A stretch of DNA of 64,000 nt from Thinopyrum elongatum (taxonomy: Eukaryota > Streptophyta > Magnoliopsida > Poales > Poaceae). The first letter of the stretch is position 1. Each line of letters begins with the position of its first letter. A program made the position numbers and the translations under genes. Positions 32,928-45,733 of this stretch are shown here, in pieces. The stretch is from assembly GCA_011799875.1 (NCBI GenBank), contig CM022298.1, positions 57,625,015 through 57,689,014 on the forward strand. The letters are read 5' to 3'. Under the pieces are notes generated by a model that searched no databases, had not been told where the DNA came from, and saw only the letters and a program-made list of their open reading frames with translations.

Positions 32928-35900
32928 GACTCCCACTTGCACTAGAGTCAATAATCTAGTTAATGCTAATGCACTTTACACCTGTGGCACACCGGTGTAA
33001 ATATGCTTCGCTTGTGGTATAGCCTGATGTCCAACGGATCTGACGACTTCAGCTCCGTGTGTATCTTTGCATATCCTCGCGTCTTCACGCTTTCACAAAA
33101 TTCATATTTTGTGTGGACTTGGCTTGGTATGTATGCGAATCACAGGTCGAACCTGGATTCCTCAGACTGAGTTATGGAGCAACTACCTGTAGTAGTGTCC
33201 CATTGACAAAAGCCATCTTGGAACCATACTAAGTTCATGAATGAACTATATGATTCAACATCTTCTTTGTCGCTTTTAAAAGCGGCAACATACTTTGCCT
33301 CTGTTATAGAATTCGCCACAGTAACTTGTTTGGAACAATTTCCAACTGCCGTGCCACCATATTGTGTATTACACAAAACCCTTAACTTAAATCGAAAATC
33401 GCTTGGAGCATGGATGAAGACTGTATCGATGTAACCTTTTACAACAAACTCTTCATGATCTCCGCTTGTGAGAAAACATGTCATCAGTGCTACTATAGTA
33501 CTCAATGACCCTTTTTCACTGTTGTCCCATGATCAGTACTTTTGATCACTTTGGTATCTATACTCGCAACAACTTTGGGAGTATTGGACATATCTGGTTG
33601 TTTTACATACCATGGAATACATGATTAATCCAAACACAAGAGTGTGTGGAATCTCCATCATGTATTTTGCTCATCAGTGTTTTGGGACACCGAGTCTTGC
33701 AAAAACTCTTTCCATGTGACTTCGGCAAGAATCACTCCTTGACGTTTTTTTAATACTAAAAGGTTTTAGCATTTTGTCAATATGTATCTTTGCTCAGCCC
33801 CATCAGGTAAATCTATCTCCATAGATCATCATGCCTAATATTAAGGCTATTTAGCCCAAGCACTTCATCAAAAAACCCCTTTTTAAATGAAGTCCTGATT
33901 CGTGTCAAGAAATTTAATTCCAATTAACAATGTGTCAAGCACACAACGTTTTTAGAAATATTATTATGCTCCCACTTACTTTCTTGAATCACAAGCATCT
34001 TCGTTACCCATTGATGAAGTCAAAACCCTTTTAACCATATCATCAAAACACGAAGATTCCAACTCCATTTTGCTCTCTTCTATCCATCGCTGGAACTCTG
34101 AAGTTTGCATACTTACTAGCATCCTTTTGACTGACAAAATACCTTGGATTGTATCACATGCAAGTCCTTGGTTTTATTTCCATCAGATGGAAATCCTTTC
34201 GTCATCCTTGTTTCATATCTCATGATTGAAATATGTATTAATTGCTAGTTCAACCCGAACCGACTTTAAGCATCGCTACGGTGAAGCAACCTCATCGTAG
34301 TAAACTCCTTGAACTTGTATATTGCAACAAGTCGAGCTTTATGGATAAAACATTTTTATTCGTATCAGTTTTAGTTCCATAAATATTCGTCAGACTCGAA
34401 GTCTTCCGAAAGGTGTATCAAGGTTTTAATCTTGAATCACTTATATGGAAACTATCTCGGATTGTATTGGCATTTAGCCAATTCCGGAGTCAGGGCCCAC
34501 CAATGCTTCCTTGTGTATCGTAGGTATACTGTTGTCTAACAACAATATCTCATTTGCGCACCTGAGAGGTTTGCACGAGCCTTGCCTACATGGTTCAGCT
34601 GCAAGTTCGACCGAAGTCCATACATTTTATTGTAGAGACTTCCGTATCAGTCGCAGTAGGAAACTCTGGAATTACTTCCAAGGTCTCTTTCCTTTGACCT
34701 GATGACGGAGATACTGGTTATCTCGTCGAGTTGCATTATTCTCCCACTCACCTTTTTGAAAGAACCATTTTCTTCAAAAAGCATACCGTTCTTTGTGGCA
34801 AACCTATTTGCCTCGGTATAGTGAGGGAGGAATACCCAATGACTTGGGATAACCTACAAAGTAGCACTTGTCTGATTTGGAATAGGTTTGTAACCTTTTA
34901 CACAAGCACCATATTCCAAATGTTAAGAAAAGATATAACATGGTTGGGCGTACCATACCATGGTGTCATTTCAACAGACCTGATGGAGCTCTTTTCAGTG
35001 TAAAAGCCGTAGTCTCTAAAGCATCACCTTTTAAAAGGGATAATGGCAAATTTATTTATGTCATCTTTGATCTTACCATGTCATAAATGGTTCGATTACA
35101 TCTTCACGGACTTTCCACTCACAGTGGTGTTCCGGGTGGTGTAAGTTATGAAACTCTTTTCACAACTCATCAGACATTCGCTAAACTTGTAACTCAAATA
35201 TTTCTTTCTGCAATCGAATTGTAGAAACATAATTTTCTTGTTACAATAACTTCTACTTCATTTTGAAAACCTTTCAAATGATTTCAAAAGATCCAGACTT
35301 ACGTCTCATCACGTAAATATCCATATATCTACTTGAGTCATTTCTGAAGATAGATAAATCCACTACTTGCAACAACATTTATCGGACTACATACATCAAA
35401 ATGTATGATCACCAATAAGTTCTTTTGCTCGTTCCTTATTGCCTGTGAATGGTATTTCAGTCACTTCACTTTTCGGAGGAAAGTTGCAAGTGTCAGGTGA
35501 TTCAAAATCAAACGACTTCAAAAATCCATCATAATGGAATTTTCCATGCGGGTTTCTCCAATGTGACCAAATGCAGTGCCACACTTGTGTGGTATTCTTT
35601 TAGTCTTATGACATTTAGCGTCAGTGTTATGGATGTATCATATTACCATCAATATTCATAACATACGTCCCATCGATGATGGAAGTATGGCCCTCATGTT
35701 ATTCATAATACTGAACAACAATTGTTCTTCTATGAACAATTCTTTTGCAACAAACATTGTGCAAAGGCCTAGAGTGTATGAAACTCTAAAATGAATTATG
35801 AAAGTAAACCCAGAGGTAATGTATTATTATCAATATTCATAACATACATCTCATTCATAATGAAAGTATGGCCCTTATGTTATTCATAACATCGAACATC

Positions 35901-38246
35901 AAAAGTTCTCTTATAAACAAACTTCTTGCAAGATACCTAATGCAATGGGCTAGAGTTTGTGAAACTCCAAACGAATTATAAAAATAAATACAGACGGTAA
36001 TACACCGATGGAATGTATAGTAACATTTACTATGTTCCCCGTGTATACCTAAAACTCATTTCTGGCTAGTCTTTCAGGCCATAGTAGTTCTTACATCGAG
36101 TTGCAACAGAAAGCAATCGAGCGGGTATCTTTGTGATTAACTCACAATACCCAAGAATCAGTGATTAACAATTTAATCATAATTCCCAAGGACTATATCT
36201 TTGACCAGCCTTCTATACATCAAAAACTTGTATGACATTCATACATGAGCTGGATATTCCAGTCTCCTTTCTTTCTGCCTTTATACTTCTAACAGTTTAA
36301 CTTTCAGTATTTCTCCTACTCTCAGAAAAAGCACCGAACTTAAGAGTGGCGTTAGCCCCGGACTTCCTAGGCGTGAAAGTCTTACTAACACCCTTCGGAC
36401 ACTTCCTTTCTCTTTAAGTTGTTGTTTTATTCACCTTTCATCATATGACAGGCGTTCTTCTGGATCCCTCTCTTATCAGTCTAATGCATAGTAAACTCCT
36501 TCACTAATAGTTTGCAAACAAACATTGCTTTGGATATCTCATATCTTTTAGCCTTTGTCTGTCTCTGAAAATAATTTTCAGATTCCATGAATATCACATA
36601 ACTATCCAAACTTTCGAAGTTTGGGTCTCATGGAAACAAACATATTGCGCTTGACTGAAATGGAATTCTAGCTTTTGGATCAACGGACGAGAGTCACATG
36701 ATCCATAGCATAAGCGAGAGAATACCGAAAGTATGCGATAGGACAAAGTCCTTCTCGGCACTCTTGAGGACAATCCTCACATTACGTTACCAACCGTAAA
36801 GTTTTAACCAGATATTTAACAGCTATTCAATTTTAATAGGGAAGGTGGAAATGCGAGCCATTATTCTACAACTATTATGCAAATCACACTTAGACAGTGT
36901 TCAAAATTAATTGCACTGAGAATTAAAAGAATTAATTCTACAGTGCGCTCCCACTCAAATCAATATCTCTCATAATTGATTGTGAGTGATTCAAGATCCG
37001 CATTTCAATTCAACGCCATTGATGGTAGCATCACTGATGACGAAAATCTCAATCGGTAGGCAAACTTGCCAATCACATCTCTATGTGACTCTTGTTCATC
37101 TTTCGATGCGTGTGTTCCGAGCTCATGAATTTCATGCCTGAACGTCAAGACAACCAAGTGATCTCGCTGCGAGGTCTCAACTCACCCGCCTCACACATCC
37201 CTAATCGTTCGTACCCATGTTAGCATGTGATACCCCGAAAAGTTAGGTGCCGTGACGGTGCTACACTTGGGAGAACACTAACTACTTGATATTTTTGTGA
37301 GAGATCTCCCTAATAAAAGCGACTACCGCTCAATCAAGAAGGGTGCATCATAAGGGATAAACATCTCAAGCAATTCATAAAAGCATGATATGGTATAGCC
37401 CTTTCTGACGGAGAAGTCTTGTATTTCTTCGTCTTTGGCATTCACGTCGGTGATCACCTTCGCGAAGATTGCCACCACCTTGTCGATGCAGCAGATAATA
37501 TTGCTATCTCTATAGCTAATAAAATAATGCATTACACAAGGTTGACACACAGGTCATTTAAAGTGCAATCATATGGCTCCAGCCATCATGCCGAATCATG
37601 ACACGCAGGTCATGTTAATCAATTTACATTATATAGTCATCTCATACATAATCAAATTATTATGAGCACCGCTATACCACATCACATGCACATGTAAACC
37701 CTCCTGCAAAACCAAGTTAGACGCCTCTAATTGGTTCATGCAAAAAACTAGTTTTTCGTGGCTTCTAAGGTTTCGAAACAAACCGAAGCTACCAACGTCC
37801 ATCATCAAGTATGATAATTCAAGTCGCTAGATTAACTTTCCAGGGTGTATGAAAACCGAGATAATAAAATCTCGAGCCCCATACTAAACTTCGTCATACG
37901 CATGACCCCCGTGCAGATCATATCTGCATTGCCCTTTTGTCTGCGAAATTTCATCTTTCCTTTTAACTACGGTGGAATTCAATGAACTGTTGGCACTTCG
38001 TTGATCAATCAGGATCGCGGATTGCCAGAACTTTGAAACTCCACTATGCTGTTATCAAGATCAGAAATATGCAAATTCCAGGGAAGCAACAAGAATATCG
38101 GGTAACAGATTTCATCTGCTACCCGCACAAATAATTTTCAGTAATAGAACTCATCTACTACCTAATTATATTGTGCAACACCCATACATCACTATGTATT
38201 CTAGATCGCAACCTGCATCTACGCATAGCACGGCTCTTGATGCCAC
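32928..38246 (-). pseudogene. E3 unit A: decayed gag-pol with leader
   Basis: 5319 bp. RNase H remnants at 33140-33505 (GYIDTVFIHAPSDF, ITEAKYVAAF). RT motif CVLD (33934-33945). Integrase remnant at 35396-35584, where the zinc-finger CELC has become CNFP. No CCHC knuckle is readable in the gag region (about 36250-36900). The leader is at about 37000-38230, and the PBS complement ggctcttgatgcc ends at 38246. The first 2.2 kb track unit D of E2; from about 35800 it tracks units B and C. Confidence 0.88.
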
Positions 38247-40419
38247 TGTAGGGTAACGCAGCAGAAAACAAAAAATTTCCGACCTACGCACCAGCCCAGG
38301 ACCACTATGGAGACTGCATACAAGGTTTGATCATTTTCGTTACCGACTCGTAGCGCAGCGGAAGTAGAGTCGATGACGATCGGCGGTGCAGATCCCCGCA
38401 GCTAGGATTTACAACCTCCCAACCGCGAGGATGTATCCCCTCATCTTCCCTTCAGACAGCCCTTCGGGAGGCGGTCGAACAGTCCCCCGGACGGTGTCGC
38501 GGACAGCCCTTCGGGAGGACCTTCGAAACTCGAACGGTCACTCGGACAGCCCTTCGGGAGGACTCACAGAACTCGGACCGTCACTTGGACAGCCCTTCGG
38601 GAGGCACTCTCGAACAGCCCCTCGGGCACTAAGATCGAAAGTACGACCTCTCTACAGAGTTGCACACATACGGTGTCATCTATCCGGCAGGGCTTCGCCG
38701 TCCAGAACTAGTTCCCACCGGAACCCAGACAGCCTTTCGGCTCTACGAAACTCTTTTTGTGGGAGGGAGAGAGAAGCCAGATCATTGCATGGCACTTGTA
38801 TGTGAGAAGGGATGAGTGTGGAGGGCTGCCCCTCCACCTCTATTTATAGGATAGCCAAGGGGTAAAGATGTCATACAAAAAAACCCCAAAGTACCCCCAC
38901 TTTATGCCTTTCCACAAAAGAATAAAGATAAAAGGGGTGCCATGTGGAGCTCCAAGGAGCTCCACCATGCTTGGCCGGCCACACCCTTGGGGAACCCCCC
39001 AAGGGGGCTTCCTTAGTGCCTAAGGCATTCTAGAAGCCTTTTCGGAAATTCCCAAAAGGTGCTTTCCATAAAATTCCCAAAAAGCACTTTCACTATTCAC
39101 GACGACATTTTTCAGCGTCCGTTCGAACTGAAAATATTTATGTGGGCTTAGAACATTTCCAGTACCCACTAAAATAATTTTCAATGCGTTCTGGAACAAT
39201 TCCAGTTTAGTGATTTCATCTGCGAAAAGCATCTGAAGCGGTTCCGGCAGCCCCGGAACATTTCCGGTTTTTCTTCCAGAAAATTCCCAGAAGTTTCCAG
39301 AATGATTCTGGTATCCTCCAAGAATTATCAGGCATGTGCCGAAACCATTTTGACTTAATGGTATCCCCTGAAACAACTTTTCAGTTTCACCGGAACTCAT
39401 CCGGTGACCTCTCTCTGCGGAACTTTTCCGCTGTCCGAAACTTTTCGGTGTCCGAAACTTTTTCGGTGATTTTCTCTCAGACTCCCTGTCTAGTATTCAG
39501 CAGATAGATGACCCTTAAGCGTGTGACCCTATAGGTTCGGTGAAGTATAGACATGACACGGAACCCCTTCCGATCAATGATCAACATCGGAGCCGTGGAC
39601 ACCCATATTGACCCCTATACCCACACGAATGAATATTCGAGTGAACCTCCAGTTGCCGTGTGCTATTCCTGTTGCTTCGCGATATGTTACAAATACCCGA
39701 GGTGAGACAAGATGGCATCCCCGTGGGTCAACAACTTGTCCACTATGCCAGTTACCTCGTTACCGGTATTTGTTCTCTTTTCTCGTTCCCGTGTTCCGGC
39801 ATCCCCGTGATCAAATCACAAAGTGTCTGGCCAGACGATGATGGATACCGTAACACCGAGAGGGCCCAGAGATATCTCTCCATCGCCGGAGGAGCAAATC
39901 CCAATCTTGAGCTATCAAGTTACTTGACACACTTTTCCATGAACCCGTAAGCCGCCGTAATAGCCACCCATTTACGGATGACGTTTAACAAACCCCAAAG
40001 TTCATGAATCAAGCATGAAGAAACTCGATACTCTCATGGTCTGAGGAATCATGCAAACGTTAACCATCTCTGTGTTATCAACCATTAACTTGTGACGAAT
40101 GAATCTCTTAGCATAACATCAATCGGGTCGATTCAACACAAATGTTCTTCTAACATTGTGCCCTCAAAACTGCTGGCATAGACATGCCCATGATTGGGAA
40201 AACATAATCATCATGCAAAACTTGAGCTAGTCTTAGAGGCATGACTAGGAATACTTTTTACCGTTTATTATTCCACACGTGCACATGGGTTTTCCCCAGA
40301 GCCTTTATGGATATACGGGCTCGGGAACCATAGCAGTTATAGCATGGAACATAAACATAATTATGAGCAAGGAGATAAATAATAACATTTATTATTGCCT
40401 CTAGGGCATATCTCCTACA
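38247..40419 (-). repeat. E3 LTR S4, shared by units A and B
   Basis: 2173 bp. TATA at 38841-38848; 43-bp repeats at 38454-38626. It pairs best with S6: both have acttgacacacttttcc, tctcttagc and aatactttttacc, which the other LTRs lack. It abuts PBS on one side and PPT on the other. Confidence 0.93.
38841..39308 (-). promoter_or_regulatory. S4 core promoter and heat-shock-element cluster
   Basis: TATA at 38841-38848; HSE array at 39274-39308, same sequence as in S3. Confidence 0.68.
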
Positions 40420-43400
40420 GACTCCCACTTGCACTAGAGTCAATAATCTAGTTAATGTTAATGCACTTTACACCTATGGCACATTGGTGTAAAATATGCT
40501 TCGCATGTGGTATAGCCTGATGTCCAACGGATCTGACGACTTCAGATCCGTGTGTATCTTCGCATATCCTCGCGTTTTCACGCTTTCACAAAATTCATAT
40601 TTTGTGTACACCTTGCTTTGTATATGTGTGAATCATTGGTCGAAACATGATTCCTCAGACTGAGCTATGGAGCAACTATCTGCAATAGTGTCCCATTGAC
40701 CAAGCCTTCTTGGAACCATACTATGTTCATGAATGAACTATATGATTCAACAACTTCTTTGTCGCTTCTAAAGCGTCAACATACTTAGCCTTTGTTATAG
40801 AATTCGCCTCAGTATCTTGTTTGGAATAATTTCCAACTACCGTGCCACCATATTGTGTATTGCACAAAACCCTTAACTTTAATCGAAAATCGCTTGGAGC
40901 ATGGATAAAGACTGTATCGATGTAACCTTTTACAACGAACTCTTCATGATCTCCGCTTGCGAGAAAACATGTCATCAGTGCTACTATAGTACTCAATGAC
41001 CCTTTTTCACTGTTGTCCCATGATCACTACTTTTGATCACTTTGGTATCTATACTCGCAACAACTGTGGAGTATTGGACATATCTGGTTGTTTTTACATA
41101 CCATGGAATACATGATTAATTCAAACATGAAGGTGTGTGGAATCTCCATCATGTATTTTGCTCATCAGTGTTTTTGGGACACCGAGTCTTGCAAAAAACT
41201 CTTTCCATGTGACTTCGGCAAGAATCACTCCTTGACGTTTTTAATGCTAAAAGGTTTTAGCATCTTGTCAATATGTATCTTTGCTCAGCCCCATTAGGTA
41301 AATCTATCTCCATAGATCATCATGCCTAATATAAAGGCTATTTAGCCCAAGCACTTCATCGAAAAACTATTTTCAAATGAAGTCCTAATTCGTGTCAAGA
41401 AATTTATTTCCAATTAACAATGTGTCAAGCACACAACGTTTTTTAGAAATTTATTATGCTCCCACTTACTTTCTTGAATCACAAGCATCTTCGTTACCCA
41501 TTGATGAAGTCGAACCCTTTTGACCATTTCATCAAAACACGAAGATTCCAACTCCATTATGCTCTCTTCTGTCCATTGCTGGAACTCTGAAGTTTGCACA
41601 CTCACTAGCATCCTCTGGAATGACAAAATACCTTGAACTATAACACATGCAAGTCCGTGGTTTCATTTCCATCATATGGAAATCCTATTGTCATCCATGT
41701 TTCATATCTCATGATTGAAATATGTATTAATTGCTAGTTCAACCCGAACCGACTTTAAGCATCGCTACGGTGAAGCAACCTCATCGTAGTCAACTCCTTG
41801 AACTTGTATATTGCAACAAGTCGAGCTTTATGGATAAAACATTTTTATTCGTATCAGTTATAGTTCCATAAATATTCGTCAGACTCTAAGTCTTCCGAAA
41901 GGTGTATCAAGGTTTTAATCTTGAATCACTTATATGGAAACTATCTCGGATTGTATTGGCATTTAGCCAATTCCGGAGTCAGGGCCCATCAATGCTTCCT
42001 TGTGTATCGTAGGTATACTGTTGTCTAACAACAATATCTCATTTGCGCACCTGAGAGGTTTGCACGAGCCTTGCCTACGTGGTCCAGCTGCAAGTTCGAC
42101 CGAAGTCCATACATTTTATTGTAGAGACTTCCATATCAGTCGCAGTAGGAAACTCTGGAATTACTTCCAAGGTCTCTTTCCTTTGATCTGATGACGAAGA
42201 TACTGTTTATCTCGTCGAGTTGCACTATTCTCCCACTCACCTTTTTGAAAGAACCATTTTCTTCAAAAAGCATACCGTTCTTAGTGGCAAACCTATTTGC
42301 CTCGGCATAGTGAGGGAGGAATACCCAACATTTTGGGATAACCTACAAAGTAGCACTTGTCTGATTTGGAATAGGTTTGTAACCTTTTACACAAGCCCCA
42401 TATTCCAAATGTTAAGAAAAGATATAACATGGTTGGGCGTACCATACCATGGTGTCATTTCAACAGACCTAATGGAGATCTTTTCAGTGTAAAAGCCGCA
42501 GTCTCTAAAGCATCACTTTAAAAGGGATAATGGCAAATTTAATTATGTCATGTTTGATCTTACCATGTCATAAATGGTTCGATTACATCTTCACGGACTT
42601 TCCTCTTGCAGTGGTGTTCCGGGAGGTGCAAGTTATGAAACCCCTTTCACAACTCATCAGACATTCGCTAAACTTGTAACTCAAATATTTCTTTCTGCAA
42701 TCGAATTGTAGAAACATAATTTTCTTGTTACAATAACTTCTACTTCATATTTGAAAACCTTTCGAATATTTTCAAAAGATCCAGACTTACGTCTCATCAA
42801 GTAAATATCCACATATCTACTTTAGTCATTTCTGAAGATAGATAAATCCACTACTTGCAATAACCTTTATCGGACTACACACATCAAATGTATGATCACC
42901 AATAAGTTTGTTGTCCGTTCCTTATGGCCTGTGAACGGTATTTCAGTCACTTCTCTTTTCGGAGGAAAGTTGCAAGTGTCAGATGATTCAAAATCAAACG
43001 ACTTCAAAATCCATCATAATGGAATTTATCCATGCCGGTTTCTCCAATGTGACCAAATGCAGTGCCACACTTGTGTGGTATTCTTTTAGTCTTGCGACAT
43101 TTAGCGTCAGTGTTATGGATGTATCATATTACCATCAATATTCATAACATACATCCCATCTAGGATGGAAGCTTGGCCCTTCATGTTATTCATAATACTG
43201 AACAACAGTTGTTGTTTTTATGAACAACTCTTTTGCAACAAACATTGTGCAATGGGCTAGAGTGTATGGAACTCTAAAATGAATTATGAAAGTAAACCCA
43301 GAGGTAATGTATTATTATCAATATTCATAACATACATCTCATTCATAATGAAAGTATGGCCCTTATGTTATTCATAACATCGAACATCAAAAGTTCTCTT

Positions 43401-45733
43401 ATAAACAACCTTCTTGCAAGATACCTTATGCAATGGGCTAGAGTTTGTGAAACTCCAAACGAATTATAAAAATAAATACAGACGGTAATACACCGATGGA
43501 AGGTATAGTAACATTTACTATGTTCCCCGTGTATACCTAAAACTCATTTCTGGCTAGTCTTTCAGGCCATAGTAGTTCTTACATCGAGTTGCAATAGAAA
43601 GCAATCGAGCGGGTATCTTTGTGATTAACTCACAATACCCAAGAATCAGTGATTAACAATTTAATCATAATTCCCAAGGACTATATCTTTGACCAGCCTT
43701 CTATACATCAAAAACTTGTATGACATTCATACATGAGCTGGATATTCCAGTCTCCTTTCTTTCTGCCTTTATACTTCTAACAGTTTAACTTTCAGTATTT
43801 CTCCTACTCTCAGAAAAAGCACCGAACTTAAGAGTGGCGTTAGCCCCAGACTTCCTAGGCGTGAAAGTCTTACTAACACCCTTCGGACACTTCCTTTCTC
43901 TTTAAGTTGTTGTTTTATTCACCTTTCATCATATGACAGGCGTTCTTCTGGATCCCTCTCTTATCAGTCTAATGCATAGTAAACTCCTTTACTAATAGTT
44001 TGCAAACAAACATTGCTTTGGATATCTCATATCTTTTAGCCTTTGTCTGTCTCTGAAAATAATTTTCAGATTCCATGAATATCACATAACTATCCAAACT
44101 TTTGAAGTTTGGGTCTCATGGAAACAAACATATTGCGCTTGACTGAAATGGAATTCTAGCTTTTGGATCAACGGACGAGAGTCACATGATCCATAGCATA
44201 AGCGAGAGAATACCGAAAGTATGCGATAGGACAAAGTCCTTCTCGGCACTCTTGAGGACAATCCTCACATTACGTTACCAACCGTAAAGTTTTAACCAGA
44301 TATTTAACAGCTATTCAATTTTAATAGGGAAGGTGGAAATGCGAGCCATTATTCTACAACTATTATGCAAATCACACTTAGACAGTGTTCAAAATTAATT
44401 GCACTGAGAATTAAAAGAATTAATTCTACAGTGCGCTCCCACTCAAATCAATATCTCTCATAACTGATTGTGAGTGATTCAAGATCCGCATTTCAATTCA
44501 ACGCCATTGATGGTAGCATCACTGATGACGAAAATCTCAATCGGTAGGCAAACTTGCCAATCACATCTCTATGTGACTCTTGTTCATCTTTCGATGCGTG
44601 TGTTCCGAGCTCATGACTTTCATGCCTGAACGTCAAGACAACCAAGTGATCTCGCTGCGAGGTCTCAACTCACCCGCCTCACACATCCCTAATCGTTCGT
44701 ACCCATGTTAGCATGTGATACCCCGAAAAGTTAGGTGCCGTGACGGTGCTACACTTGGGAGAACACTAACTACTTGATATTTTTGTGAGAGATCACCCTA
44801 ATAAAAGCGACTACCACGCAATCAAGAAGGGTGCATCATAAGGGATAAACATCTCAGGCAATTCATAATAGCATGATATGGTATAGCCCTTTCTGACGGA
44901 GAAGTCTTGTATTTCTTCGTCTTCGGCATTCGCGTCGGTGTTCACCTTTGCGAAGCTTGCCACCACTTTGTCGATGCACCAGATAATATTGCTATCTCTA
45001 TAGCTAATAAAATAATGCATTACACAAGGTTGACACGCAGGTCATTTAAAGTGCAATCATATGGCTCCAGCCATCATGCCAAATCATGACACGCAGGTCA
45101 TGTTAATCAATTTACATCATATAGACATCTCATACATAATCAAATTATTATGAGCATTGCTATACCACATCATATGCACATGCAAACCCTCCTGCAAAAC
45201 CAAGTTAGACGCCTCTAATTGGTTCATGCAAAAACTTGTTTTACGTGGCTTCTAAGGTTTCGAAACAAACCGAAGCTACCAACGTCCATCATCAAGTATG
45301 ATAATTCAAGTCGCTAGATTAACTTTCCAGGGTGTATGAAAACCGAGATAATAAAATCTCGAGCCCCATACTAAACTTCATCATACGCATGACCCCCGTG
45401 CAGATCATATCTGCATTGCCCTTTCGTCTGCGAAATTTCATCTTTCCTTTTAACTACAGTGGAATTCAATGAACTGTTAGCACTTCGTTGATCAATCAGG
45501 ATCGCGGATTGCCAGAACATTGAAACTCCACCATGCTGTTATCAAGATCAGAAATATGCAAATTCCAGGGAAGCAACAAGAACATCGGGTAACAGATTTC
45601 ATGTGCTACCCGCACAAATAATTTTCAGTAATAGAACTCATCTACTACCTAATTATATTGTGCAACACCCATACATCACTATGTATTCTAGATCGCAACC
45701 TGCATCTACGCATAGCACGGCTCATGATGCCAC
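40420..45733 (-). pseudogene. E3 unit B: decayed gag-pol with leader
   Basis: 5314 bp. The RNase H remnant (40727-40996) is a variant with ITKAKYVDALEATKK, closer to ordinary Copia RNase H than the other units. RT motif CVLD (41424-41435). From about 41300 to the leader it is nearly identical to unit C; the frame at 41414-41626 translates identically to 48902-49114. It ends with PBS complement ggctcatgatgcc. Confidence 0.88.

Noticed and set aside
34731..35003. Conserved 90-codon plus-strand frame (also 42220, 49708, 57353)
   Set aside because: Antisense to decayed integrase/RT sequence of the Copia units; copies are similar only because the units are duplicates.
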